Assembly: GCA_026387935.1 (NCBI GenBank)
Contig: JAPLKU010000013.1
Location: 208,595-272,594 of the forward strand
DNA: 64,000 nt
From: Gemmatimonadota bacterium
GTDB lineage: Bacteria > Gemmatimonadota > Gemmatimonadetes > Gemmatimonadales > Gemmatimonadaceae
Direction of reading: 5' to 3'
The notes beneath the pieces were generated by a model. The model did not search any database. It was not told the DNA's origin and saw only the letters and a program-made list of their open reading frames with translations. How positions within the stretch are numbered: the stretch's first letter is position 1; each line of letters begins with the position of its first letter. The position numbers and the translations under genes are program-made. Positions 49,965 to 59,534 of the stretch are shown here, piece by piece.

Positions 49965-51554
49965 ATGACCGGAATCGAGATTATCGCCATCGCGCTTGCC
50001 GCGTTCGGCGTCACGGGATCGGCGCTGGCGTTTCTGATGGGACGAAAGACCGGCAAGGACGCGGAGTTGCGGGCTCGGAAAGCTGCCCACGACACTGCTG
50101 AAGAGCTCGCCAAGCGCATCATGGGCGACGCAGAACGCGACGCCGACGGCCTCCGCAAGCAGGCTGTCCTGTCCGGCAAGGAAGAGGCCATGCGCGCCCG
50201 CGAAGAGTGGGAAGGCGAGGCCCGCCGCCGCCGCGAAGAAATCGACCGCGAGGAGAAGCGGCTCCAGGAACGCGAGACGGTGCTCGACCGCAAGTTCGAG
50301 GTCATCGAGGGTCGCGACAAGGACGTCGGCAAGCGCGCGAGCGAGCTGGGCCGGAAGGAAAAAACCGTCGAAGACAGGCAACTCGAACTCGAGCGAGTCG
50401 TTGCCGACGAAAAACGCCGCCTGGAGCAGCTCGCCGGTCTATCTGCCCAGGAAGCGAAGTCGGAACTGCTGCGCCGGATGGAAGAAGAGGCGCACGCCGA
50501 AGGCGCGAGCAAACTCCGCGAGATTCGCGAGACGGCCAAGCGCACTGCTGACCGCGAGGCCCGCAAGATTGTCGCACTCGCAGTGCAGCGTATCGCCGCC
50601 GAGCACACGGCGGAAATCACAGCGAGCGCCGTGTCGCTGCCGAAGGACGACATGAAGGGCCGCATCATCGGCCGCGAAGGCAGAAATATTCGCGCCTTCG
50701 AACTCGCCACCGGCGTGGACGTCATCATTGATGACACGCCAGACACGGTGGTCGTGTCGTGCTTTGATCCGGTACGCCGCGAAGTCGCGCGCCTCGCGCT
50801 CGAGAAGCTCGTCGCCGACGGTCGCATTCATCCCGGCCGAATCGAAGAAGTGGTCGAGAAGGCGAAGAAGGAAGTGGACGCCGGTATCATCGAGACCGGT
50901 GAGCAGGCGGCGTATGACTCGAAAATCCACGGCCTGCACCCCGAGTTGATCAAGCTCATTGGCCGGATGAAATGGCGCACGAGCTACGGGCAGAACATCC
51001 TCCAGCACTCGAAGGAAGTTGCCTGGCTCGCCAGCATCATGGCCACGGAGCTCGGGCTCGACGCCGTGATGGCGCGCCGCGGCGCGTTGCTGCACGACAT
51101 CGGCAAGGTGCTGACGCATGAGCACGAGGGCACGCACGTGCAGCTCGGCGTGGAAGTCGCCACGAAGTACGGCGAGCATCCGCTGATTGTGAACTGCATT
51201 GCTGCGCACCACGACGACGTGCCGCACGAGAGCGAAGTCAGCGTGCTGGTCCAGGCCGCCGACGCCATCTCGGGATCGCGCCCTGGTGCACGCCGCGAAG
51301 CCTTCGAGACGTACGTCAAGCGCCTCGAAGGCCTCGAGAAGATCGCGTCGAGCTACAAGGGCGTGGATCGCGTGTTCGCGATTCAGGCCGGTCGTGAGAT
51401 TCGCGTGCTCGTGAATCCCGAAGAGATTGATGATGCGCGCATGCAGTCGCTGACGGAAGAAATCGCGCGTCGCGTGGAGTCCGAGTTGCAGTACCCGGGT
51501 CAGGTCAAGGTGGTCGCCATTCGCGAGAAGAGGGCGAGCGACATTGCTCGATAA
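49965..51554 (+). CDS. rny: Ribonuclease Y
   Basis: Membrane-anchored endoribonuclease that starts mRNA decay. The 529-residue protein has an N-terminal transmembrane span ([20 protein letters not shown]), a long charged coiled coil, the KH domain with [19 protein letters not shown], and the HD domain with [20 protein letters not shown] and IAAHHDDV. Full length. First gene of a run of overlapping or abutting genes to recN; a TACAAA lies 3 nt before the ATG. Confidence 0.96.
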   Translation: MTGIEIIAIALAAFGVTGSALAFLMGRKTGKDAELRARKAAHDTAEELAKRIMGDAERDADGLRKQAVLSGKEEAMRAREEWEGEARRRREEIDREEKRLQERETVLDRKFEVIEGRDKDVGKRASELGRKEKTVEDRQLELERVVADEKRRLEQLAGLSAQEAKSELLRRMEEEAHAEGASKLREIRETAKRTADREARKIVALAVQRIAAEHTAEITASAVSLPKDDMKGRIIGREGRNIRAFELATGVDVIIDDTPDTVVVSCFDPVRREVARLALEKLVADGRIHPGRIEEVVEKAKKEVDAGIIETGEQAAYDSKIHGLHPELIKLIGRMKWRTSYGQNILQHSKEVAWLASIMATELGLDAVMARRGALLHDIGKVLTHEHEGTHVQLGVEVATKYGEHPLIVNCIAAHHDDVPHESEVSVLVQAADAISGSRPGARREAFETYVKRLEGLEKIASSYKGVDRVFAIQAGREIRVLVNPEEIDDARMQSLTEEIARRVESELQYPGQVKVVAIREKRASDIAR

Positions 51555-52491
51555 GCTCGCGACGCTCGCTGACCTGATCGACGGCGTTGCCGTCGCGAGG
51601 GAGATTCGTGCCGAGGTGGCGCTCGATGCGGCGGCGCTGATCGCGCGTGGCGTGACGCCGGGGCTGACCGTGGTGTTGGTCGGAGAAGATCCGGCGAGCG
51701 CCGTGTATGTGGCATCGAAAGAGAAGGCCTGCAAGGAAGCCGGTATGAATGGCGAAACGATCCGCCTTTCGGCGACGACGACGCAGGGCGAGTTGCTCGC
51801 CGTGATCGATCGGCTCAACGCCGATCCAGCGGTGCACGGAATTCTCGTGCAGATGCCCGTGCCCAAGCAGATCGATCCGCAGGCGGTGATTCTCCGGATT
51901 TCACCGGACAAGGACGTGGATGGATTTCATCCAGTGAACGTCGGACGCGTGTGGATTGGCGACCAGACGGGGTTCGCGCCCTGTACGCCGGCGGGCGTGA
52001 TGGTCCTGCTTGAGCGCGCTGGTGTGAAGGTCGCAGGTGCCGATGCGGTGGTGCTCGGGCGCTCGACGATTGTCGGCAAGCCGATGACGTCGCTGCTGGT
52101 GAATGCGAGCGCGACCGTGACTGTGTGCCATTCGCGCACGGCGAATCTCGCCGCACAAACGCGCCGCGCTGACATCCTGATTGCCGCCATCGGCAAGCCG
52201 GAGTTCGTGACGGCGGATATGGTGAAGCCCGGCGCGGTAGTCATCGACGTCGGCATCAACCGCGTGACCGATGCAAATGCGAAGAACGGCTACCGTCTGA
52301 AGGGCGACGTGGCGTTTGATGCGGTGCGCGCCGTGGCGTCGAAGATCACGCCCGTGCCTGGCGGCGTGGGGCCCATGACGATCGCCATGCTGCTCAAGAA
52401 CACCGTGCGCGCCGCGCAGCAGCGCGAGCAGCAGCGCGAGCAGCAGCGCTCTGAGCAGCACATACAACACCCGTCGGTGTTGCACCCTTGA
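51544..52491 (+). CDS. folD: Bifunctional methylenetetrahydrofolate dehydrogenase/cyclohydrolase
   Basis: Interconverts methylene-, methenyl- and formyl-THF for purine and fMet synthesis. Start TTG 51544, overlapping rny by 11 nt. [16 protein letters not shown] holds the catalytic YxxxK, then [36 protein letters not shown] and [17 protein letters not shown]. The 315-residue protein is about 25 residues longer than usual: its C-terminus is [17 protein letters not shown], encoded by a 12-nt tandem repeat that runs into the xseA start. Confidence 0.94.
   Translation: MLDKLATLADLIDGVAVAREIRAEVALDAAALIARGVTPGLTVVLVGEDPASAVYVASKEKACKEAGMNGETIRLSATTTQGELLAVIDRLNADPAVHGILVQMPVPKQIDPQAVILRISPDKDVDGFHPVNVGRVWIGDQTGFAPCTPAGVMVLLERAGVKVAGADAVVLGRSTIVGKPMTSLLVNASATVTVCHSRTANLAAQTRRADILIAAIGKPEFVTADMVKPGAVVIDVGINRVTDANAKNGYRLKGDVAFDAVRAVASKITPVPGGVGPMTIAMLLKNTVRAAQQREQQREQQRSEQHIQHPSVLHP
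52417..52449 (+). repeat. 12-nt tandem repeat CAGCAGCGCGAG at the folD 3' end
   Basis: Two exact and one partial copy of CAGCAGCGCGAG encode QQRE repeats in the FolD tail. Length variation here would leave the frame intact. Confidence 0.85.
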
Positions 52492-53804
52492 TGGCCGTCC
52501 GCCGTGGTTCGCGGGCCGTGACCGGCGCGACGAATGCCGGCGTCGCGGGTTCCGCCCCGGGGCTGATTGAGGGGCGAGCGGATGCCGCGCCAGGGAGTTC
52601 TCCGGAACATGCGCTCCCCGTGTCGGCGCTTACCGCGGCGCTGAAGGATGTGATTGAGGGCGCCTTCCCCGCGATGTGGATCTCGGGCGAAGTGAGTGGG
52701 TTCAAGCCGCACCGCAACGGGCACTGGTACTTCACGCTCAAGGACGCGGTCGCCTCAATTGATTGCGTGGTCTGGTCGCGCGATCAGGCGCGCATGCCAA
52801 CGACTCCTGACGAGGGAATGCAGGTCGTGGCCCTCGGCCAGTTCAACGTCTGGAACAAGACGGGGAAGGCGACGTTCGCCGTGCGGCAGATGGAAGCCGA
52901 AGGCGAGGGACTCTGGCGCAAGGCGTTGGAGCAAACGCGTGCCGCGCTGGAGAAGGACGGCCTGCTCGACCCCGCACGGAAGCGCCCGATTCCACGGTTT
53001 CCCAAGTGCGTCGCCGTCATCACGAGTGCTAGCGGTGCGGCACTGCACGACATCGTTTCGGTCATTGGGCGGCGCAACCCCACTATTGATGTCGTGATCA
53101 TTCCGGCGGCGGTGCAGGGCGACTCGGCGCCTGCCTCAATCGTCGAAGCGCTTCGTCGTGCAGCGGTCTGGGGCAAGGCGGATGTGCTCATCGTCGGCCG
53201 CGGCGGCGGATCGCGCGAAGATCTCTGGTGCTTCAACAGCGAAGCCGTCGCGCGAGCCATCGCCGCGTCACCGATTCCCACCGTGAGCGCTGTCGGTCAT
53301 GAGGTCGATATCACCATTGCCGATCTCGTTGCAGACCATCGGGCGGCAACCCCGAGCGCGGCGGCGGAGCTCGTTGCACCGGTGCTCGCGGACCTGCTCG
53401 CCGACCTTCGGGCCTTGCAATCGCTGATGATCAACACGCTCACGCGCCGGGCGCGTGATGGACGACGAAGCCTCGATGCGACGCGCAATGGTATCCGGAG
53501 TGCCGTTGCGCGGCGTGCCACCAGTGCGCGGCGCGATCTGGATGTCACGATGCGCCAGATCCGCACGAGTTCCGTGAGAGTGCTGGAGCGCGGGCGCGAC
53601 CACATCGGTGTGCTTGGCGGACGTCTCAACCTGCTCTCGCCGTTAGCCACGTTGGCGCGCGGCTACGCATTGCCGCGCACGCCAGACGGCGCGGCCCTCA
53701 CGAGCGTGACATCGTTAAAAAAAGGTGCGCGGATCAACATTATGATGAAAGACGGCGAAATCGATGCGGTCACCGAGGCCGTGCGCCTCAAGGAGCGCGC
53801 ATGA
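52491..53804 (+). CDS. xseA: Exodeoxyribonuclease VII large subunit
   Basis: Large catalytic subunit of ExoVII, 437 residues. ATG 52491 shares bases with the folD stop (TGATG). Residues 1-45 are a non-conserved Gly/Ala-rich extension; the OB-fold follows (ALPVSALTAALKDVIEGAFP, WISGEVSGFKPHRNGHWYFT), then the catalytic domain (RGGGSREDLWCFNSEAVARA, HEVDITIADLVADHRAATPS) and a long coiled coil with GYALPRTPDG at the end. It degrades single-stranded DNA in repair. Confidence 0.95.
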   Translation: MAVRRGSRAVTGATNAGVAGSAPGLIEGRADAAPGSSPEHALPVSALTAALKDVIEGAFPAMWISGEVSGFKPHRNGHWYFTLKDAVASIDCVVWSRDQARMPTTPDEGMQVVALGQFNVWNKTGKATFAVRQMEAEGEGLWRKALEQTRAALEKDGLLDPARKRPIPRFPKCVAVITSASGAALHDIVSVIGRRNPTIDVVIIPAAVQGDSAPASIVEALRRAAVWGKADVLIVGRGGGSREDLWCFNSEAVARAIAASPIPTVSAVGHEVDITIADLVADHRAATPSAAAELVAPVLADLLADLRALQSLMINTLTRRARDGRRSLDATRNGIRSAVARRATSARRDLDVTMRQIRTSSVRVLERGRDHIGVLGGRLNLLSPLATLARGYALPRTPDGAALTSVTSLKKGARINIMMKDGEIDAVTEAVRLKERA

Positions 53805-54073
53805 CCAGCGGGAACAACGCGAGCAACCAGACATTTGAACAGCACCTCAAACGCCTCGAGGACATCGCCGGGCAACTCGATCGCTCCGACGTGCCACTCG
53901 ACACGGCGCTTGCGCTCTTCGAGGAAGGCATCAAGCGGTTGCGTGAAGCGTCCGACACGCTGACCATGGCCGAGGGCCGCTTGAAGGAGCTGGTCGAGCG
54001 CGCCGATGGCACGCTCGCCACCACCGACGGCCGGCCACTCAAGCAGGAAGCTGGAGACGCCGATGACGACTGA
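53801..54073 (+). CDS. xseB: Exodeoxyribonuclease VII small subunit
   Basis: A 90-residue helical subunit that wraps the XseA coiled coil. Family core: FEQHLKRLEDIAGQLDRSDV, PLDTALALFEEGIKRLREAS. Overlaps xseA by 4 nt and ispA by 11 nt. Confidence 0.93.
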   Translation: MTSGNNASNQTFEQHLKRLEDIAGQLDRSDVPLDTALALFEEGIKRLREASDTLTMAEGRLKELVERADGTLATTDGRPLKQEAGDADDD

Positions 54074-54962
54074 CGCGCCGTCCATCCGATTTAGTGCGGA
54101 ACGTGAGGCCGTCGCGGCGGCCCTGCATGCCATTGCAAACCGCGCGGCGCGCTCGCTCGATCCGCGCGTCGCGGAGGCGGTTTGTTACGCCCTGCTTGGC
54201 GCGGGGAAGCGTCTGCGGGCGGTGCTGCTGATATCGACCTATCGCGCCACAGGTGGCACGGGTGACGCAAGTTTGCTTGCGGCGGCTGTTGAAGTCGTGC
54301 ACGCCTATTCGCTCGTGCACGATGACCTGCCATGCATGGATGACGACGACGTGCGTCGCGGCCGGCCGACGGTGCACAAGAAGCATGGCGTCGTCGCAGC
54401 GGCCGCCGCCGGAGTCGCCATGGTCCCGCTCGCCGCGCAGGCAGCCGTCGAAGCGGCGCGTGCGCTCGGATTGAACGAGTTGGCGCAGGGAGAGATTGTC
54501 CGGACGCTCATGGAGGCCTCGGGCGCCAGCGGCATGATTGGTGGACAGTTGCTTGACCTCGAGGCGGAGGGCAAGTCGCTTGATGCGCCCCAACTCGAAC
54601 GGGTGCATCGGCTCAAGACGGGCGCGCTCATCAGGGCCTCCGTTCGCATCGGCGGCCTCGCCGCGGGCGTGCAGGGCGCCACGATGTCTGCTCTGGAGCG
54701 CTACGGCGACGCGGTCGGCCTGGCGTTTCAGATCGCGGATGACGTACTCGATGTCACGGCGACGACTGTGCAGCTGGGCAAGACGGCCGGAAAGGATGCC
54801 GCGCACGGGAAGAGCACCTATCCGGCGGTGCTCGGACTTGACGCCGCCAAGGCCCGCGCAGAGGTATTGGCGGACGAGGCCTGCCAGGCCCTCCAGGATG
54901 CCGGTGTTCGTTCACCGGATCTGGAATATCTGGCCCGATTTGTGGTGGCCCGCCCCTCCTAG
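54063..54962 (+). CDS. ispA: Polyprenyl synthetase (farnesyl/geranylgeranyl diphosphate synthase)
   Basis: Condenses IPP with DMAPP/GPP, 299 residues from ATG 54063. First Asp-rich motif DDLPCMDDDD with VVHAYSLVH before it, second Asp-rich motif in AFQIADDVLDVTA, plus GGQLLDLEAEGK and the LKTGALIRASV lid. Product length (C15 or C20) is not determinable by eye. The position between xseB and dxs is the classical bacterial xseB-ispA-dxs order. Confidence 0.94.
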   Translation: MTTDAPSIRFSAEREAVAAALHAIANRAARSLDPRVAEAVCYALLGAGKRLRAVLLISTYRATGGTGDASLLAAAVEVVHAYSLVHDDLPCMDDDDVRRGRPTVHKKHGVVAAAAAGVAMVPLAAQAAVEAARALGLNELAQGEIVRTLMEASGASGMIGGQLLDLEAEGKSLDAPQLERVHRLKTGALIRASVRIGGLAAGVQGATMSALERYGDAVGLAFQIADDVLDVTATTVQLGKTAGKDAAHGKSTYPAVLGLDAAKARAEVLADEACQALQDAGVRSPDLEYLARFVVARPS

Positions 54963-55010
54963 GCAATTCCTAGGCAACACTCAGGCACCACTTTTAAGGC
55001 GCAGATTCGG

Positions 55011-55016
55011 TACTCT
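55011..55016 (+). promoter_or_regulatory. -10-like hexamer TACTCT for dxs
   Basis: TACTCT ends 5 nt before ATG 55022 with no Shine-Dalgarno, so dxs may have its own leaderless promoter inside the rny-recN run. Confidence 0.45.
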
Positions 55017-55021
55017 TCAGC

Positions 55022-56923
55022 ATGGGCAATTCGACGCTCCTTTCCCGGATCACCGGTCCAGCCGACCTGAAATCGTTGTCGGCGGCGGAGATGCAGCAAC
55101 TTGCTGCTGACCTTCGGGCGTTCCTGATTGACACGTGTTCGCGCACAGGTGGACACATCGGCGCGGGGCTTGGTGTGGTCGAACTGACCATCGCGCTGCA
55201 TCACGTCTTCGACACGCCGCGCGATCAGCTGGTCTGGGACGTCGGACACCAAGGCTATCCGCACAAGGTGCTCACGGGCCGTGCCGACCGCATGGGGACG
55301 CTGCGGCAGGAAGATGGGCTTTCGGGGTTCTTGAAGCGGTCCGAGAGTCCGTTCGATTCGTTCGGCGCAGGCCATGCGGCCACGTCGATCTCTGCGGCGT
55401 ACGGCATGGCCGTCGCGCGCGACATCATGGGCGAAGAGTTTCGCGTCGTCGCGATCATCGGCGACGGTTCGCTGGGCAGCGGCCTCGCCTACGAAGGCCT
55501 GAACAACGCCGGTGCGTCGCACCGCGACATGGTCGTCGTGCTGAACGACAATGAGATGTCCATCGCGCCGAACGTCGGTGCCATGCACAAGTATCTCACG
55601 TCCGTCCAGCGCAACTCGCTCTACAATCGCATCCGCACCAAGATCGGTGATCTCGCGCGCCAGGCGCCGGGCCCGTTCAAGGATGCGGAGCGATTGCTCC
55701 ATAAATGGGAAGAGAGCCTCAAAGCGTTTCTCACGCCGGGCGTGCTGTTCGAAGAACTCGGCTTTCGTTATTTCGGCCCTATCGACGGGCACGACATTCC
55801 GCAGCTCGTCGAAACGCTGCGTGCCGTGCGCGCAATGAAAGGCACGATGCTGGTGCATGTCGTCACGCAGAAGGGGAAGGGCTTCCCAGCGGGAGAGCAT
55901 GTCGAGAAGTGGCATGCGCTTCCGCCGGGACACGATCCGGCGACCGGCAAGCAACGCTCCACGTCCACCGCGAACGCGAACTACACGTCAGTGTTCGGCA
56001 AGGGCCTCTCGGAATTGATGGACGAGGACAAGCGCGTTGCGGTCATTACGGCAGCGATGCCGAGTGGCACAGGCACGCAGGATGTGGCCAAAGCGCATCC
56101 AACCCGATTCTTCGACGTTGGCATCGCCGAAGGCCATGGTGTCACGATGGCGGCGGGCATGGCGACGCGCGGTGTGCGCCCCGTCGTCGCGATCTATTCC
56201 ACTTTCCTGCAGCGCGCGTACGACAACATCATCCATGATGTCGCCATCCAGAATCTTCCCGTCGTGCTCTGCCTCGACCGCGCCGGCCTCGTGGGTGAAG
56301 ATGGTGAAACGCACGGTGGGCTCTACGATATCGCCTACATGCTCGCGGTCCCGAACACGACCGTCACCGCGCCGAAGGACGGTCGTGAAATGCTCGGGCT
56401 CCTGAAGACGGGCGTTTCGCATGGCAGCGGGGCATTCTCGATTCGGTATCCGCGCGATGCGTCGCCCGACATCGTGCCGGCCATGTCGACCATCGACGCA
56501 GTTCCGTACGCGTCATGGGAAGTACTCCGGCAGGGAAGCGACGTCGCCATTTTCGCGGTCGGCACGATGGTGTTGCCGTCGCTGAAGGCCGCTGAGGCGC
56601 TCGCGGTGGATGGATTCGACGTCACGGTGGTGAACTGCCGCTTCTTGAAGCCATACGACCGCGCGGTGCTCGCGCAGATCGTTGCCGACCACAAACAGAT
56701 CCTTGTCGTCGAGGAGGGTACTGTGGTGAATGGATTTGGCGCGATGATGGCTGCGGTGGTCGCAGAGATGGACGCCAGCGTTTGTGTGCACGCGCACGGG
56801 GTGCCCGATCGCATCGTGTATGCCGCACCGCGTGCGCGTCAGCTGAAGGCGTGCGGACTCGATGACGCCGGCATTGCAGAACGCGTACGCGCCTTGCACG
56901 GCACTGAAGCGGTGGCACGCTAG
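55022..56923 (+). CDS. dxs: 1-deoxy-D-xylulose-5-phosphate synthase
   Basis: First enzyme of the MEP isoprenoid pathway, 633 residues. TPP-binding part: DVGHQGYPHKVLTGR, GAGHAATSISAAYGMA and GDGSLGSGLAYEGLNNAG; pyrimidine-binding part: RFFDVGIAEGHGVTMAAGMA with the catalytic Glu, VVAIYSTFLQRAYDNIIHDV; C-terminal transketolase domain with VVEEGTVVNGFGAMM. The motif reads AEGHGVT where many Dxs have AEQHAVT; this variant also occurs in other phyla. Full length. Confidence 0.96.
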   Translation: MGNSTLLSRITGPADLKSLSAAEMQQLAADLRAFLIDTCSRTGGHIGAGLGVVELTIALHHVFDTPRDQLVWDVGHQGYPHKVLTGRADRMGTLRQEDGLSGFLKRSESPFDSFGAGHAATSISAAYGMAVARDIMGEEFRVVAIIGDGSLGSGLAYEGLNNAGASHRDMVVVLNDNEMSIAPNVGAMHKYLTSVQRNSLYNRIRTKIGDLARQAPGPFKDAERLLHKWEESLKAFLTPGVLFEELGFRYFGPIDGHDIPQLVETLRAVRAMKGTMLVHVVTQKGKGFPAGEHVEKWHALPPGHDPATGKQRSTSTANANYTSVFGKGLSELMDEDKRVAVITAAMPSGTGTQDVAKAHPTRFFDVGIAEGHGVTMAAGMATRGVRPVVAIYSTFLQRAYDNIIHDVAIQNLPVVLCLDRAGLVGEDGETHGGLYDIAYMLAVPNTTVTAPKDGREMLGLLKTGVSHGSGAFSIRYPRDASPDIVPAMSTIDAVPYASWEVLRQGSDVAIFAVGTMVLPSLKAAEALAVDGFDVTVVNCRFLKPYDRAVLAQIVADHKQILVVEEGTVVNGFGAMMAAVVAEMDASVCVHAHGVPDRIVYAAPRARQLKACGLDDAGIAERVRALHGTEAVAR

Positions 56924-57784
56924 ATGAAACTCGGCGTCTTTGGTCATCGCGAATACGCAGGAATCCCCGAGATGGTGGCGATGGTGTTGCGGGAAGCGCC
57001 GCGTCTCGGCATCGAAGTGAGCGTCGAAGGTTCCCTGATGGACGTGGCGCCCGGCGCGACGGAGCTCACCGATCCGTCCACTATTGACGCGCTGGTCTCG
57101 CTTGGCGGCGACGGCACGTTGCTCCGTGCAGCCCGTTTCCTGAACGGCTCGGACGCACCGGTACTGGGCGTGAACCTCGGCCGGCTCGGCTACCTCACGA
57201 GTTGCTCCGCGAAAGAATTTCAGCGTGCGCTGCCCCGATTGGCGAAGGGCACGTACACGACGGAATCGCGCATGGTGCTCGAGGCAGCCACCGGCCCCAC
57301 AGGTGCGCAGAACGGGCCGCGCCTCCGGGCACTGAACGACGTGGTGGTCCACAAAGGTGGATTCGCCCGCGTGCTCAAGCTGCGCCTCTTCGCCAACAAC
57401 GAAGAAATCGGCGTGTTGGGCGCTGACGGGATTGTCATTTCCACTCCGACAGGTTCCACGGCGTACTCGATGTCAGCCGGTGGGCCGATCGTCGAGCCGA
57501 CGGTCGAGTCGATCGTGGTGACGCCCATCGCCGCCCACACGCTGTCCATTCGGCCGCTGGTGCTACGCCCTGACGTCGTCATCACGGTGCAACCAGAAGA
57601 TGCGCCTGAAGAAGTGTTGGTGACGGTGGACGGGCAAGTTGGTGCGAGCTTGGGTCGCGGTCACGCGCTCACGCTCCGTCGCGCCGACCGCCCCGTCCGT
57701 ATCGTGCGCTTTGCCGGCACGACTTTCGTCGGACGACTCCGGCGGAAGCTGGGCTGGGGTGGCCTGGCGGAGCGCGACGAGTAG
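56924..57784 (+). CDS. nadK: NAD kinase
   Basis: Phosphorylates NAD to NADP, 286 residues. Starts directly after the dxs stop. GGDGTLLRAAR is the catalytic/ATP motif; LGRLGYLTSC, ALNDVVVHKG, GADGIVISTPTGSTAYSMSA and a C-terminal beta-sandwich follow. ATG 56924 begins MKLGVFGHREYAG. Confidence 0.95.
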   Translation: MKLGVFGHREYAGIPEMVAMVLREAPRLGIEVSVEGSLMDVAPGATELTDPSTIDALVSLGGDGTLLRAARFLNGSDAPVLGVNLGRLGYLTSCSAKEFQRALPRLAKGTYTTESRMVLEAATGPTGAQNGPRLRALNDVVVHKGGFARVLKLRLFANNEEIGVLGADGIVISTPTGSTAYSMSAGGPIVEPTVESIVVTPIAAHTLSIRPLVLRPDVVITVQPEDAPEEVLVTVDGQVGASLGRGHALTLRRADRPVRIVRFAGTTFVGRLRRKLGWGGLAERDE

Positions 57785-57797
57785 TCAGGAGGCAGGG

Positions 57798-59519
57798 GTG
57801 CTCACGCAGCTCCGTATCAAGAATGTCGCGATCATCGAATCGGTGACGCTGCCGCTGCATCGCGGGCTGAACGTGCTCAGCGGTGAGACCGGCGCCGGAA
57901 AATCCATCATTATCGGCGCGCTAGGCTTGCTCGTTGGCGATCGGGCCTCGAGCGATGAGGTGCGTACCGGTGCCGACAAAGCGTCGGTCGAGGGGGAATT
58001 CGACGTCGGTGATTCGCCGGACGTCGCCCGCGCGCTCGACGCGCATGGTCTCGACGCCGAAGGCGGCGTCGTCGTGCTGAAACGTGAAGTGGCGGCCACC
58101 GGTCGCACACGGGCCTGGATCAACGGTTCGCCCGTCAATGCCTCCGTGCTGGCCGAGGTTGGGCGCTTGCTCGTTACCGTGCATGGGCAACGCGATGCGC
58201 ATGCGCTGCTCGACGAAGAATCCCAGCGCGTGATGCTCGATCAGTTCGCCGATGCCGCGGGCGATGCGGCGCTGGTCGCACGATCGCATGGTGAAGTCGA
58301 GCAGGCGCGTGCGGCCGTGACCGCCCTGCTGCGCCGCCGGGATGACGCCGCCAAGCGCGCGGACTATCTCCGGCACGTCGCTGACGAGATCGAGGCGGCG
58401 CGGCTGCGCGAAGGGGAGGAAGCCTCGCTCAACGAAGACCTCACTCGTCTCACGCATGCAGAGGAGCTGCGGTCGCTGACCGCGGAGATCAACGACGTGC
58501 TCGACGCCGGTGATGAGTCGCTCGCGCGCCGGCTCGGCCATCTCCAGCGGCAACTCACGGCGCTGCAGCGGATTGATCCGGCCACTGCACAGCTGCAAAC
58601 GCTGTTCGACGCCGCCTTCTACGCGGTCGAAGAACTCTCGCGCGAGGTGGCGGCCTATGCGGCCTCCGTCGAACATGATCCGGCGCGATTGGCAGACGTC
58701 GAACAGCGCCGTGACGTGATCTATCGGCTGCTCAAGAAATACGGCGGCACGATCGCGGCGGTGGTTGAGTCCGGGAAGACCGCGCGAGCCGAGCTCGACG
58801 CGCTCGATACCGCTGCGCATGATCTCGCCGCGCTTGAGAAGGCCGTGCGCGATCGTGAGTCTGCCTTGGCGTCAGCCGCGCGGGCATTGAGCGAGAAGCG
58901 AAAACAGGCGGCCACCAAGCTCGGTGAGGCGGTTGCGGCGCGACTACCGGAACTCGGAATGCCTGACGGGCGATTTGCCGTACGACTCCTGCCGCGCGAA
59001 GCCGTTGGGCCGACGGGTGCGGAAGATGTCGAGTACCGGGTGTCGCTGAATCTCGGGCATGAAGACCGGCCACTCGCGCGTGTCGCATCGGGTGGAGAAC
59101 TCGCGCGAGTGATGTTGGCGCTCAAGGCAATCCTCGCCGGCATCGACAAGGTTCCGACGCTCATCTTCGATGAAGTGGACGCCGGGATCGGTGGCGCCGT
59201 GGGCCTGATGGTCGCCGACGCGATGCGGCGGGTGGGTGCCAAGCATCAGGTGTTTGCGATCACGCATCTTGCCCAGATCGCCTCGCGCGCCGAGCATCAT
59301 GTCGTGGTGCGGAAGGCCGCAAAGGGCGGCATTACATCGGCCGACATTGAGGTCGTGACCGGCGAAGAGCGTATCACAGAATTGGCGCGCATGCTCGGCG
59401 GCGATGCGGACAGCGATGTGGGCCGCGCACACGCGAGAGAACTGCTCGCCGGTGCGGGCTCTGCTTCGCTGGAAATCGTGCGTTCCGCGGGTGCGCGGAA
59501 GCGCCGAGCCAACGGGTAG
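57798..59519 (+). CDS. recN: DNA repair protein RecN
   Basis: SMC-like ATPase in double-strand-break repair, 573 residues from GTG 57798, which sits 5 nt after AGGAGG. Walker A GETGAGKSIIIGAL, HGQRDAHALLDEESQR, long coiled coil, then signature LARVASGGELARVMLALKAI and Walker B LIFDEVDAGIGG with the H-loop FAITHLAQIASRAE. The open frame upstream overlaps nadK and is not used. Its last codons form half of a palindrome with the end of the convergent gene. Confidence 0.95.
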   Translation: MLTQLRIKNVAIIESVTLPLHRGLNVLSGETGAGKSIIIGALGLLVGDRASSDEVRTGADKASVEGEFDVGDSPDVARALDAHGLDAEGGVVVLKREVAATGRTRAWINGSPVNASVLAEVGRLLVTVHGQRDAHALLDEESQRVMLDQFADAAGDAALVARSHGEVEQARAAVTALLRRRDDAAKRADYLRHVADEIEAARLREGEEASLNEDLTRLTHAEELRSLTAEINDVLDAGDESLARRLGHLQRQLTALQRIDPATAQLQTLFDAAFYAVEELSREVAAYAASVEHDPARLADVEQRRDVIYRLLKKYGGTIAAVVESGKTARAELDALDTAAHDLAALEKAVRDRESALASAARALSEKRKQAATKLGEAVAARLPELGMPDGRFAVRLLPREAVGPTGAEDVEYRVSLNLGHEDRPLARVASGGELARVMLALKAILAGIDKVPTLIFDEVDAGIGGAVGLMVADAMRRVGAKHQVFAITHLAQIASRAEHHVVVRKAAKGGITSADIEVVTGEERITELARMLGGDADSDVGRAHARELLAGAGSASLEIVRSAGARKRRANG

Positions 59520-59534
59520 CAGCTAGCGGTTGGC
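59508..59534. terminator. Palindrome containing both stop codons of recN and the convergent gene
   Basis: GCCAAC (59508-59513) and GTTGGC (59529-59534) are exact inverted repeats, and TAGC-A-GCTA lies in the centre. The recN TAG (59517-59519) and the complement of the other gene's TAG (59523-59525) are within it. No T-tract is present. Confidence 0.6.
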
